Positions 8,054 through 16,396 of a DNA stretch of 64,000 bases are shown in pieces. The notes beneath the pieces are model-generated. The model was not told the origin of the DNA. It did no database searches and saw only the letters and a list, made by a program, of their open reading frames with translations. Each line of letters begins with the position of its first letter. Positions within the stretch are counted from its first letter, which is position 1. Source of the DNA: an uncultured Desulfobacterales bacterium (GTDB lineage: Bacteria > Desulfobacterota > Desulfobacteria > Desulfobacterales > SpSt-501); NCBI GenBank assembly GCA_938048455.1, contig CALIUY010000036.1, positions 40,331 to 104,330 of the forward strand, in the 5' to 3' direction. The translations under genes were made by a program, and so were the position numbers.

Positions 8054-10642
8054 TCACCGCTGCCGCAACAGCGCGGCGGGGGGCAGCCGGAAGGCGGCAC
8101 GCACCGCGGGCAGCGCCGCGGCGAGCGCCGCAGCGAGGATCAAGGGGAGGGAGAGCCCGAGGCTGGCCCAGTCGACGGTATAGAGGAAGGTCCAGCCGAA
8201 GGACTGGCGGTTGATGACCTGGATCAACATCCCCGAAAGAAGAAAGCCGCAGGCAAGCCCCGCCCCTTCGCCTACGGCGACGAGAAAGGCCGCCTCCCAC
8301 AAGATCATCGCCCGGATCTGGGGCGGGCTTCCGCCGACGGCGAGAATCGTGTTCAGCTGCCACGAGCGCTCGAGCACCAGGACCGTGAGGGTGGTCGCGA
8401 TCCCAAGGGCGGCCACGGCGAGGGCGATGAGGAGCAGCACCGTCGTCACGGCGAAGGTTTCGTCGAAGATCCGAAGCACGGCCTCGCGCAGTTCCCGTCC
8501 GCCGATCAGATCGAGTCGGTCGCCCCAGGCCGCGACGATCGCCCGGCGCAGGCGGGCGAGCTCGCCTTCGGGGTCCGCAGGCGGCTCACGGAAAAAGAAG
8601 CGCACCCCGCTCCAGCGCGGGTCGTGGTAGCGCTCCCGGAAGTGCCGGTGGGAGTAGAAAACGATTCCGCCGTCGGTACGGTAGTCGCGCACCACGGCCA
8701 AGATCGGCAGATCGACGAGCGAGCCTTCGATTTGGGCCTGGAAGCGGTCCCCCGTTCGCTGACCGGTGCGAGCGGCGAAGACCTCGGAGACGAGGACCCC
8801 TTCGCCGGCGGCGATCCGGGGCCGGAGCGCTTCCGGGTCGCCCTCGAGCCAGAGGAAGTCCCCGTGGCGAAAGAAGGTCTCCATTCCCATGGCTTCGAAC
8901 TCGTAGGGGAAATCGCCGCGCTGGAGCGGCCAGCGTCGGCTTTCGACCAGATCGAATCCGGCGGCGAGGCGGGGCAGCTCGGTGACGATCTCCTCCGGCA
9001 GGGGAAAGCGAAAGCGGTTCACCTGCCCCATTTTCGCGGTCACGAAGAGATCCCCGCTCACGGTCTGGCGCACCCAGGTTTCGACGGTGCGGCGGAAGCT
9101 GTACACCATGATGACGAGCGCGGTGAAAAGAGCGACGGCCGTGATCAGCGCGCCCACCGAAACGGCCGTGCGCACCGCACCCTGCCGCACCGCCCGGCCG
9201 GCGAGGAAGGCGGGCGGTCCGGCGATACGGGAAAGCCTGCCCTCCAACCCGGAGGCGAGACGCTCGAGCAGGAAGGGCGAAAGCAGGGCGAAGCCCAAAA
9301 AGAGAAGCAGCACCGCGAGATATCCGCCGAGCGGGACTCCCCCCGCCGGCGGCAGCGGAAGCAGGACGGCGCAAGCCGCCAGACAGCCCAGAGCAAGGAG
9401 CGCCGCGGAGCGCGCGCTTTTCCGGCGCCGCTCCTCCGGGGTCATCATGTCCATGGCCTCGCGCGGGGAGACACGCATCGCCTCGCGGGCCGGCTGCCAG
9501 GCGGCGATCAGCGAGGTGCCGAGCGTCACCGCGAAGCTCACGGAGAGTTCGGCGGGGCTCAGCACGAGCTCCTCCACGCGCACGCGGACGAAAAGGGTCG
9601 TGATCGTGCGGCTGACGGCTTCGAGCAGGTACCGCACGAGAACGGATCCGATCGGAAGGGCCAGGATCCAGCCGAGCCCCCCGAGGAGCGCCCCTTCGGC
9701 GAGAAAAAGTCGGAACAGCGTATGCGGGGCGGCCCCGAGGGCACGCAGCACGGCGAGCTCCCGGCGCCGCGCGGCGACGTTCAAGGCGACCAGGCTGTAG
9801 ACGAGAAACATGCCGACAAAGAGCGAAGCGAAGCTCAAAACCGAGAGGTTGAGCTGGTAGGCGCGGATCATCGCCGTGCCGCTTTCGCGCGCTGCCGAAG
9901 GCGTGCCGAGCTGGAGATCCTCCGGAAGTTCGCGCGCCAGCGCCTCGATTTCGGATGGGGTGACGCCGCGTCGGAACTTGAGATCGATCCGATCCACCCC
10001 ACCATGGAGGCCGGTCAGCTCCTGGAAGGTCGCGATGTCGACGATTCCCACGCGCCCCCCCTCGACGAGAGCCAGCCCCGAGGGTTCGAGCAGCCCCACG
10101 ACCCGAAACCTCGCCGTGCGGCGCGTGTGCTCGAGCGCAAGCCCTCCTCCGGCGTCCACCTCGAGCTCGCGCGCCAACGGCGCGGTGAGCAGGATCGTGT
10201 AGGGCTCGCGCAGCAGGTCGAGCCAAGCCTCGATCGCTTTCGTCCCCTCGCCCTCGATGCGCCAGCTGCGGAAGGTGCGGTCGAGCAAGGGGTCGATCCC
10301 GATCAGCAAAAAGGGCTCCGTGCCCTCACCTTGGCGCCGCACGTAGGTGGTCGAAACCACGCTGTAATCCCGCACCGCGGGATGGGTGTAGAAAAGCGCC
10401 AGCGTCTCCTCGGGCAGAAGCCCCCCGGGACGGACCACCACGCGATCGGCGTTTCCGGCGAAGAAATCCATGCTGCGCGTGAACGAGGCGATCGAAGCGT
10501 GCACCGCCAGGCGCACGCTGGTGAAGACGGCGGCCCCCAGGGCGATGCCCAGGACCACGGCCACGGTGCGGCCGCCGTGTCGCGCCGCGTGGCGCAGGCT
10601 GAAGGCGGCGAAAAGGCGGAAGAAGGAGATCAGTCGCCGCAT
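8054..10642 (-). CDS. FtsX-like ABC transporter permease (large, two-repeat)
   Basis: 862 residues. It has an N-terminal transmembrane helix (about 10-35), a large extracytoplasmic domain, three helices around 270-385, further helices around 410-460, a second helix plus extracytoplasmic domain (about 505-730), and three C-terminal helices. That is the double FtsX/MacB layout of the AttG and YbbP type. The conserved LAVLRALGA motif after the first repeat is visible. Its ATG lies inside the end of the LolD-like ATPase gene (13-base overlap), so the two make one transporter. With AttH downstream it probably moves a lipidic or hydrophobic envelope component by a mechanotransmission-type mechanism; the substrate is unknown. 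Confidence 0.88.
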   Translation of the reverse strand: MRRLISFFRLFAAFSLRHAARHGGRTVAVVLGIALGAAVFTSVRLAVHASIASFTRSMDFFAGNADRVVVRPGGLLPEETLALFYTHPAVRDYSVVSTTYVRRQGEGTEPFLLIGIDPLLDRTFRSWRIEGEGTKAIEAWLDLLREPYTILLTAPLARELEVDAGGGLALEHTRRTARFRVVGLLEPSGLALVEGGRVGIVDIATFQELTGLHGGVDRIDLKFRRGVTPSEIEALARELPEDLQLGTPSAARESGTAMIRAYQLNLSVLSFASLFVGMFLVYSLVALNVAARRRELAVLRALGAAPHTLFRLFLAEGALLGGLGWILALPIGSVLVRYLLEAVSRTITTLFVRVRVEELVLSPAELSVSFAVTLGTSLIAAWQPAREAMRVSPREAMDMMTPEERRRKSARSAALLALGCLAACAVLLPLPPAGGVPLGGYLAVLLLFLGFALLSPFLLERLASGLEGRLSRIAGPPAFLAGRAVRQGAVRTAVSVGALITAVALFTALVIMVYSFRRTVETWVRQTVSGDLFVTAKMGQVNRFRFPLPEEIVTELPRLAAGFDLVESRRWPLQRGDFPYEFEAMGMETFFRHGDFLWLEGDPEALRPRIAAGEGVLVSEVFAARTGQRTGDRFQAQIEGSLVDLPILAVVRDYRTDGGIVFYSHRHFRERYHDPRWSGVRFFFREPPADPEGELARLRRAIVAAWGDRLDLIGGRELREAVLRIFDETFAVTTVLLLIALAVAALGIATTLTVLVLERSWQLNTILAVGGSPPQIRAMILWEAAFLVAVGEGAGLACGFLLSGMLIQVINRQSFGWTFLYTVDWASLGLSLPLILAAALAAALPAVRAAFRLPPAALLRQR

Positions 10643-11355
10643 GGCGGGGAAACGAGCGCTCCGTCCCGCAGGGTGAGCCTGCGCGTGGCGACCCCGTCGG
10701 CGAGATCGCTGTGGGTGGCGAGAAGCACGGTGATCCGGTCTTCGCGGTTCAACCGGGCGAGGAGCTCAATCACCGCCGACCCGTTTCGGCTGTCGAGGTT
10801 GCCCGTCGGCTCGTCGGCCAGCACCAGAGCCGGATGGTTGATGACCGCCCGGGCGATGGCGACCCGCTGCATCTCCCCCCCGGACAGTCGATCCGCCGGG
10901 TGCCGGGCGCGACCGGAAAGCCCCAGACGCTCGAGAAGTTCTTCCGCCCTGCGGCGCGCCTCGCGCTCGTCGCGGCCGGCAAGCAGCGCCGGCAGGCAGA
11001 TGTTTTCGATCACGTTCAGGGTCGGCAGGAGGTTGAAGGATTGAAAGACCATGCCGACCGCCTCGCGCCGGAAACGCGTGAGGTCCCCCGGGGGCCGTCC
11101 CGAAAGCCGGCGGCCGGCCACGGTGAGCTCGCCCGCGCTCGGGGTGTCGAGCGCGGCAAGCAGGGCAAGCAGGGTGCTCTTCCCCGAACCGCTCGGCCCT
11201 TTCAGAACGACGAATTCGCCGCGGGCGATGTCGAGGTTCAGCCCCGCCACGCCGGTCACGGTCCCGGCCCCCAAGGGGTAGATGCGGGTCAGGTTGCGGG
11301 CGCAGACGATCGGTTCGGCAGTGGCTTCCGGATCCGGCACAGGGGCATCCCTCAC
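10630..11355 (-). CDS. ABC transporter ATP-binding protein, LolD/MacB-like
   Basis: 241 residues from a GTG at 11355. Walker A GPSGSGKST at 53-61, signature LSGGE at 157-161, Walker B LVLADEPT at 177-184, and the LolD/MacB-type TGNLDS after it. The family energises FtsX-fold permeases that act on envelope lipids, lipoproteins or peptides rather than pumping across the inner membrane. GTGA overlap with the upstream methyltransferase stop and 13-base overlap with the permease downstream. Confidence 0.9.
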   Translation of the reverse strand: MRDAPVPDPEATAEPIVCARNLTRIYPLGAGTVTGVAGLNLDIARGEFVVLKGPSGSGKSTLLALLAALDTPSAGELTVAGRRLSGRPPGDLTRFRREAVGMVFQSFNLLPTLNVIENICLPALLAGRDEREARRRAEELLERLGLSGRARHPADRLSGGEMQRVAIARAVINHPALVLADEPTGNLDSRNGSAVIELLARLNREDRITVLLATHSDLADGVATRRLTLRDGALVSPPCGD

Positions 11356-12581
11356 CGCGGCGGTGCGCCTCCGGGCGCTGTCTTTCGTCCCCAGACGGCG
11401 TAGAGCGGGTCGGAAAACGGGGTCGTCCCCGCGTAGCGGTCGTCTGCGGGCCGGGGCAGGCCGCGCACGGAAAAGGTTTCCATCCGTTCATACTCCCCCG
11501 AATCACGGAAAACTTCAAGGACCAGACCCATACGTTCGAACTCGTGAAGCTCGGTCCAGAGGCGTACGGCCTTGGGGGGAAAGTAGCGGTTGGAGAACAC
11601 CTGGACAAAGAGACCGCCCGGCCGCAGGATGCGGGCGACCTCGGCGAAGACCTCGCGCGGCCGCACGAGGTATTCGAAGGAGACGGTCGAGATGACGGCG
11701 TCGAAGGATCCGCCGGGGAAGGGCAGCGCGGGGGCGGCGTTCAAGTCGTGAACCAAACGGCGATCGGCCCGCGGGTTGGCGGCGAGCTCCTCCTCGTTCA
11801 GCCCGAGCACGCTGAGCTCGGCGAGGGACAGCTCCGGGGGCAGATGGGAGATCCAGCTTCCCATGAGGTCGAGCACCCGGTCGCCGGCAGAAAGCAGCCG
11901 GCCGTAGAGGCGCTGGACCTCGGCCAGGGCACGGGCGTCGAGATGGGCGACCAAGCGCGGCCGGCGATAGAAGAGGGTGTCCTCCCGTTCGTCCGGCCGC
12001 GCAAAGGCGCCTGCGGTGAAAAAATCGGTCGGCTGTCCCCCGGCACGCGCCTGCATGCCCGGACCGTCGAGCAGGCGCTCGGTCCAGTCGACGACGCTCC
12101 CGCCGCGCTCGCTGGATTTCCGCGCCAGGCCGCTTACCTTCGCTTCGAGTTCGAGGGGGATCCCGGCGAGCGGATGGTTCAAGTCGGCAAGCAGATCATC
12201 GCGCCCGACCTCGAGACAGCGGAAGGGGAGAAGATTCTCGGGGAAAACGCCGGGCAGGCCGCGGAGCAGGCCGCGGGGGTAGAAGCGGCCGCGGCGGGGT
12301 ACGATCCGGCTTCCGTCGGCGAGCGTGCTCTGGAAATCGGCGGTGCCGAGGCGGTGAATCCGATCCTGCCGGCGCGGCGGGAGCAGCTCGCCGGGATCAA
12401 AAGTGCGCCGCAGGAGGCGCGGTTCCGGATCGGCGGCGAGCGTCTCCCGGATTCCCGGCGGGAGAAGATCGCGCCAGAAGTTGACGCGGGGGGCGAAAAG
12501 AGACTCGGTGTGCAGGATGCCGTCTTTTTGCCAGCGGAGGGTGAACTCGAAATCCGCCGTGTAACGGTCGAGAAAATCCAT
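11352..12581 (-). CDS. methyltransferase with an FKBP/SlyD-like segment
   Basis: 409 residues. The C-terminal half is a class I methyltransferase: RVLDLMGSW at 235-243, DLNAAPALPFPGGSFDAVIS at 279-298, and a Met/Rossmann core to about 370. The middle carries GRDDLLADLNHPLAG (126-140) followed by PLELEAKV, which matches the strand and loop typical of SlyD-like FKBP prolyl isomerases (NHPLAG then hydrophobic-x-hydrophobic). The N-terminal 120 residues are not recognised. It is first in the ABC/AttH gene run and overlaps the ATPase by four bases. The methyl acceptor is unknown. Whether the FKBP-like piece is functional is uncertain because only one family block is clear. Confidence 0.7.
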   Translation of the reverse strand: MDFLDRYTADFEFTLRWQKDGILHTESLFAPRVNFWRDLLPPGIRETLAADPEPRLLRRTFDPGELLPPRRQDRIHRLGTADFQSTLADGSRIVPRRGRFYPRGLLRGLPGVFPENLLPFRCLEVGRDDLLADLNHPLAGIPLELEAKVSGLARKSSERGGSVVDWTERLLDGPGMQARAGGQPTDFFTAGAFARPDEREDTLFYRRPRLVAHLDARALAEVQRLYGRLLSAGDRVLDLMGSWISHLPPELSLAELSVLGLNEEELAANPRADRRLVHDLNAAPALPFPGGSFDAVISTVSFEYLVRPREVFAEVARILRPGGLFVQVFSNRYFPPKAVRLWTELHEFERMGLVLEVFRDSGEYERMETFSVRGLPRPADDRYAGTTPFSDPLYAVWGRKTAPGGAPPR

Positions 12582-12628
12582 GAGACGTTTCTTCCTTTCC
12601 GGGGAAGGCTTTTCATTTCGGCGCCGGG

Positions 12629-12657
12629 AGGATAAGAACGATCATCCCATCCGCCAA
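12629..12657 (-). promoter_or_regulatory. possible promoter for the methyltransferase/ABC/AttH run
   Basis: Minus strand TTGGCG (12652-12657), 17-base spacer, TATCCT (12629-12634), about 50 bases upstream of the ATG at 12581. The -10 box is weak. It is the only good candidate between the divergent genes at 12581 and 12673. Confidence 0.35.
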
Positions 12658-12672
12658 GCGGGAGGAGAGGCC

Positions 12673-13698
12673 ATGCACGGAAAAAAACCCGCCCTGCTCG
12701 CCATGCTCGTGATCGCCTTCGCCGCGGCGGCAGGCGCCTGCCGTGCCCCGGGGGCCCCCGGCGGGGATGCCGGGCCGAGGCCCGCGCTCCGCGGCACCCT
12801 CACCTACCCGCAGCGGATGGCGCTTCCGCCGGGGGCGATCGTCACCGTTGCGCTCGTCGAGCAGCGCGGCAAAGCCACCTCGGCGGTGCTGCTTCGCGAA
12901 ACGAGCTTTCCCGCGCCGAACGAGATGCCGATCGGCTTCCAGCTGCCCTATGACCCGGCGGCGATCGACCCGTCGCGCCACTATGCGCTCCGGGCGCGGA
13001 TCACGGATGCCCGGGGGGCGATCCACTGGGCGACCCGCAGGCCCGTTCCGGTCCTCACCCACGGGCACGGCGAGACGGCGGAGATCGCGCTCGTTCCGGC
13101 CCTGGCGAGCATCCGGAGCGCCCCGCCGCCGACCCTCTTCTTCGAATGCCCGGAGCGCTCTTTCGCCCTGCGTCATGAGGGGGACGGGGTGCGTCTTTAT
13201 CTCTTGGAAGGAGAACTCCTGCTGCGCGAAACCCCGGCCGCATCCGGGGCGAAGTACAGCGACGGGAAAAACCTCTTCCGGCAGAAGGGGGAGGAGGCGC
13301 TGCTTGAGCTCGAAGGGCGTCCCCCGGCCCGTTGCCGCGAAAACCCGCAGCGGGCCGTGTGGGAGGATGCGCGCCTGAACGGGGTCGATTTCCGCGCCGT
13401 GGGCAACGAACCCGGCTGGCACCTGGAAATCCGCGAGGAGGGGGAAGCCGCCGCGGCGATCGATCTCGTGACGATGTACGGGGAGCACTACTACAGCTTC
13501 CCCGGCGCCCGCCGCGAGGCGGTGCCGGAAGCGGCGGGAAGGCTGCGCTACACGGCGGCCTTGGGGAAGCACCGGCTGGTCGTGATGCTGGAGCAGGGCG
13601 AGTGCATCGACACGATGAGCGGGGAGCGCTTCGCGACCCGGGTCGAGGTGCGCCTCGACCACGAAATTTACCGCGGCTGCGGCCGCCGCCTGCGTTGA
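12673..13698 (+). CDS. lipoprotein with YbaY-, MliC- and COG3650-like domains
   Basis: 341 residues from the ATG at 12673, preceded by a strong GGAGGAGAGG ribosome-binding site; the frame opens further upstream but that start would bury the signal peptide. The lipobox is AAGAC with the lipidated cysteine at 23. Three parts follow. Residues about 36-130 resemble the YbaY/YscW chaperone-type domain (LRGTLTYPQRMALPPGA). Residues about 155-215 resemble MliC lysozyme inhibitors (FECPERSFAL, then ASGAKYSDGKNLF and a KGEEALLEL strand). The C-terminal part, with FRAVGNEPGWHLEI and a GCGRRL end, matches the COG3650 type. Likely an envelope lipoprotein protecting against lysozyme or stress; role inferred from domains. 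Confidence 0.8.
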   Translation: MHGKKPALLAMLVIAFAAAAGACRAPGAPGGDAGPRPALRGTLTYPQRMALPPGAIVTVALVEQRGKATSAVLLRETSFPAPNEMPIGFQLPYDPAAIDPSRHYALRARITDARGAIHWATRRPVPVLTHGHGETAEIALVPALASIRSAPPPTLFFECPERSFALRHEGDGVRLYLLEGELLLRETPAASGAKYSDGKNLFRQKGEEALLELEGRPPARCRENPQRAVWEDARLNGVDFRAVGNEPGWHLEIREEGEAAAAIDLVTMYGEHYYSFPGARREAVPEAAGRLRYTAALGKHRLVVMLEQGECIDTMSGERFATRVEVRLDHEIYRGCGRRLR

Positions 13699-13867
13699 GT
13701 TTTCCGCCTCTCGATTCTATAACTTATAACTTTTTATTCCCATCAATGATACTTTCGCACCCCAATTTTTAGATCGGCGTTTCCCCGCGCTTCACGATGG
13801 CTTCGCCACAATTTTTTGCTTTTATTGGCTTAATTTAACTTAAGTCATCAACCGGTGTGTGTTGCGT

Positions 13868-13883
13868 TAGCATGTTATTTGCA
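13868..13883 (+). promoter_or_regulatory. sigma-54-like promoter upstream of PEP-CTERM gene
   Basis: TAGCATG-TTAT-TTGCA matches the RpoN consensus TGGCAYR-N4-TTGCW at every position except the first G of the -24 GG pair, with exact spacing. Transcription would begin near 13894, leaving a leader of about 70 bases before the TTG start. PEP-CTERM protein genes in some exosortase-bearing bacteria are known to be RpoN-dependent through PrsK/PrsR, so the location makes biological sense. The surrounding DNA (13700-13900) is much more AT-rich than its neighbours. Confidence 0.55.
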
Positions 13884-13963
13884 ATGCGAGAAGAATGGAG
13901 AGTTTTCCGTGAGGGGTGGAAGGTGTATTGAGTTCAATTCAACCGAAAGGAGGGAAAAAGGAA

Positions 13964-14395
13964 TTGAGGAAAACGTTTGCCGTATTCGTGATGTCAGCTC
14001 TGTTGTTAGGGTTCTCCGGTGAAAGCCACGCCTTTTTTTGGCTTTTCTTCGGAAGCGGAGGAGGCAAAGGCGGATCACGGGTTGCAGCGGTGAATACCGC
14101 CGAGGTCTTTTCCACGGGGGCGGCCGGTGCCGAGTTCGCGAAGTACGTCACCGCTCTTCAGAATGACTCCACCGGCGGCACAAATTCACAGAACATCGAG
14201 ATCGTGGAGCAACCCGTTCTGCATCTCCTTGTCGGCGAGCAGGAAACCGACAACCGGATAAGTTATGTTCCGCCTCAAGAAAATGAGGTGCCTCCGGAAC
14301 AAACGCCGGTGCGTGTGCCCGAGCCGGCGACAATGATCCTGCTGGGAGCGGGCCTTCTCGGCATCGCCGCCTTCAGCCGCAAAAGGATCCGCTGA
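13964..14395 (+). CDS. small PEP-CTERM sorting-domain protein
   Basis: 143 residues from a TTG at 13964. A textbook AAAGGAGGG site (13946-13954) about ten bases upstream favours this start over an in-frame GTG at 13916, and gives a normal signal peptide (residues 1-23, ending ESHA). The C-terminus is a complete exosortase sorting signal: VPEPATMILLGAGLLGIAA (118-136) followed by basic SRKRIR. The mature region is short, serine/glycine-rich with GSGGGKGGSR and acidic Pro-Glu stretches, and has no recognised domain. Members are cleaved by exosortase and often contribute to extracellular polymer or surface structure. No exosortase gene lies in the window. A sigma-54-like promoter precedes it. 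Confidence 0.85.
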   Translation: MRKTFAVFVMSALLLGFSGESHAFFWLFFGSGGGKGGSRVAAVNTAEVFSTGAAGAEFAKYVTALQNDSTGGTNSQNIEIVEQPVLHLLVGEQETDNRISYVPPQENEVPPEQTPVRVPEPATMILLGAGLLGIAAFSRKRIR

Positions 14396-14430
14396 GGAGC
14401 GCTGGTTCAGTCTCCCGAAGGAGTCCGTTG

Positions 14431-15369
14431 TCAAACGGGCCCCTTTCTTTTTCGCTGCCGCCGAAAAAACCGCCCCGCGAGCTCTTCCCACCGCCCGGCC
14501 ACAGCGCCCGGAAGGAGCTGCCAGTCGAGAAGCCCGCCGTCGGCCGCCAGAAGACCGCCGCGCTCCGAAAGAAGAAAAGACAGTCGGCGGCACTCGGCGG
14601 CGAGGTGTCGGGCGGCGTCCTGCCCGAGCTTGAGCCGCGAAAGCGCAGCCGCAAGATCCGCGGTCTGCGCCCGGAGCACCCAGTCGGTCCCGTAGGGGTC
14701 CGACACTTCCTTTCCCGCCCGCTCCCGCACCGCAGGGTTCACCGCGGTGACGACGCCCTCCACCGGCGAGGCAAAAGGGATCTCTCGGCCTTCGCGCAAG
14801 GCGCGGAAAGCGGTCCGGCCGCGCCGCAACCGCTCCCCGGTTCGTGCCGCCTCGATCCGCTCCGGGCAAAGAAGCCGCCAGGCGAAATCATCCAAACCGA
14901 GGCGCACCTCGCCTCCCTCGCCGGGCTCGAGCCAGACATGCCCGGGGTGGAGATAGAACCCCTGCGGGATCCGCAGCCCCTCGACCGCAAGCTCCGCCAC
15001 CGCCACCGGGACCGCGGCGACCCGAAACTCCTCGGCGAAATACTGATCGAACTCGCAGCGGCGGCAAAGATAGTCCGCGGTGCAAGCCCGGAAGGGGATG
15101 CGCCCGACGAGGTGGTGGACGCAGGGCTGCAGGCGGGAGGGCAGCCGCCGCAGGCGGTCCTGCCAGGTCTCGATCGCCCCCCGCCGGCCGCAGGGCCATC
15201 CCCCGTTCAGCCGTATTCGCCGGTTCTCGGCGGCGACACGCCTGAGCGCCCGGTCGAAGGGGCAGACGGAGCAGCGATAGGCCAGGCGGCAGCCCTTTCT
15301 CGGCACCACCCCGGCCTGCATCCACAGACAGGGGGGCGACGAAGATCGGGCGGGCTTTTCAGGCTCCAT
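14431..15369 (-). CDS. GcvH-like protein with duplicated Cys4 motif (paralog 1)
   Basis: 312 residues from the ATG at 15369, which overlaps the end of the upstream paralog by 11 bases. Residues about 143-212 (HPGHVWLEPGEGGEVRLGLD through SPVEGVVTAVNP) match the glycine-cleavage H-protein/lipoyl fold. However, the residue aligned with the lipoyl-lysine is not lysine (ALREGREIPF), so ordinary lipoylation is doubtful. The N-terminal part has two copies of C-x12-C-x5-C-x2-C-x-F-D: Cys14/27/33/36 and Cys83/96/102/105. These are likely zinc or Fe-S sites. Relatives are usually annotated only as H-protein-like. No glycine-cleavage P or T genes are nearby, so a role in glycine cleavage is unlikely. 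Function unknown. Confidence 0.75.
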   Translation of the reverse strand: MEPEKPARSSSPPCLWMQAGVVPRKGCRLAYRCSVCPFDRALRRVAAENRRIRLNGGWPCGRRGAIETWQDRLRRLPSRLQPCVHHLVGRIPFRACTADYLCRRCEFDQYFAEEFRVAAVPVAVAELAVEGLRIPQGFYLHPGHVWLEPGEGGEVRLGLDDFAWRLLCPERIEAARTGERLRRGRTAFRALREGREIPFASPVEGVVTAVNPAVRERAGKEVSDPYGTDWVLRAQTADLAAALSRLKLGQDAARHLAAECRRLSFLLSERGGLLAADGGLLDWQLLPGAVAGRWEELAGRFFRRQRKRKGPV

Positions 15370-16396
15370 GGGATCGCCCCCCTCCACTGCGCAGGAATTC
15401 GCCCACAAGCCGCTCCCAGCCGAGCCCGGGAAGGGCGCCGTAGATGTCCTCGCCGAGAAGACCGCCGTCCGCGGCAAGCGGGCCGGCCGTCTCCTCGATC
15501 AGCCGCTCAAGCCGGCTGACATCCGCGGTCAGCCACTCCACCACGCCGTCGGCGAAGAGCAACGGCTCGAGGGCTTTCTTCGGCTCCGGCGGACGGACCA
15601 GGAGCAACCAGCCCTCGCCGTAGGGATCCCGGAGCGCCGCCTGCGGCGTTTCCCGTACCTGCGGGTTCGCCTCCACGACCACCGCCGAAACCGGGGCGAG
15701 GACCGAGGCGCTCTTGCCGCGGCGGCGGATCTCGAGAGCGGGCCGGCCCGCGGTCAGCTCCGCCCCGCACAGCGGAAGCTCGTAGCCGTCGGCCGCGCCG
15801 AAGAGGCGCAGGGCGAAATCATCCAGCCCGATCCGCACCGCACCGCCCGCCTCCACCCGCGCCCAAGTGTGCCCGGCATGGAAGTGATGATCGAGGGGCA
15901 CGGCAAAGCCGCGGATCCGCTCCACCGCATGCGGCCCGGCGGAATGCCGCGCACAGAGGACTTCCTCGTAGAGCTGGTCGAAATCGCAACTCGCGCAGGC
16001 GTAATCGTAGGCGCATCTCCGCCCGACGATGCGGCCGGTCAGCGTGTGGCGACAAAGCCGCTCCTGCGGCGGACGACGGCGCAGGAGATCTTGCCAGCCG
16101 GGCTGTTTTCCCGCTTTCGCCCGCTCCTCCATCGCCCGGTCGAAGGCGCAGGTCGGACAATCGTAAAAATTCGTGCAGGGCTTGAACTTCACCGCCCCGG
16201 AGGCCATCCAGAGGCAGGGCGTCTCCGTCCGCGCCTTCTGATCCGGCCGCACCCGGTAGGCCCGGCCCCCGAGCACCGTGTCGATGCCCGAGCGATCCCC
16301 CGGGGAGATCCCCGGCCGGCTCCAGGTCGATCCGTAACCCACGCTTTCCCGCTTCGCCTTCCCCTTTTCCGGCTGCGAGTTGTCCCTCTCGCTCAT
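15359..16396 (-). CDS. GcvH-like protein with duplicated Cys4 motif (paralog 2)
   Basis: 345 residues, ATG preceded by an AGGAGAAG site. It has the same architecture as its downstream neighbour: an extra 45-residue polar N-terminus, then two copies of C-x12-C-x5-C-x2-C-x-F-D (Cys61/74/80/83 and Cys115/128/134/137), then an H-protein-like domain at about 173-245 (HAGHTWARVEAGGAVRIGLD, APVSAVVVEANP). A lysine (GKSAS, residue 228) sits one position from where the lipoyl lysine is expected, so modification is uncertain. The tandem arrangement and identical cysteine spacing show gene duplication, and within each protein the Cys4 unit is itself duplicated. The two probably form a complex; the biochemical role is unknown. 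Confidence 0.75.
   Translation of the reverse strand: MSERDNSQPEKGKAKRESVGYGSTWSRPGISPGDRSGIDTVLGGRAYRVRPDQKARTETPCLWMASGAVKFKPCTNFYDCPTCAFDRAMEERAKAGKQPGWQDLLRRRPPQERLCRHTLTGRIVGRRCAYDYACASCDFDQLYEEVLCARHSAGPHAVERIRGFAVPLDHHFHAGHTWARVEAGGAVRIGLDDFALRLFGAADGYELPLCGAELTAGRPALEIRRRGKSASVLAPVSAVVVEANPQVRETPQAALRDPYGEGWLLLVRPPEPKKALEPLLFADGVVEWLTADVSRLERLIEETAGPLAADGGLLGEDIYGALPGLGWERLVGEFLRSGGGRSHGA

Noticed and set aside
8624..11044. An 806-codon open frame on the plus strand opposite the FtsX permease and LolD-like ATPase
   Set aside because: GC-rich third positions keep antisense frames open; the encoded sequence is low-complexity Arg/Gly/Glu-rich with no family match, while the minus-strand genes have clear domains.
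13727..13742. Short direct repeat (TATAACT twice) in the AT-rich spacer
   Set aside because: Only two short copies; no link to a CRISPR array, iteron or attachment site could be supported.
14396..14460. Terminator after the PEP-CTERM gene (CCGTT/AACGG stem with T-rich tail)
   Set aside because: The stem is only five base pairs and overlaps the end of the convergent GcvH-like gene; too weak to list as a feature.
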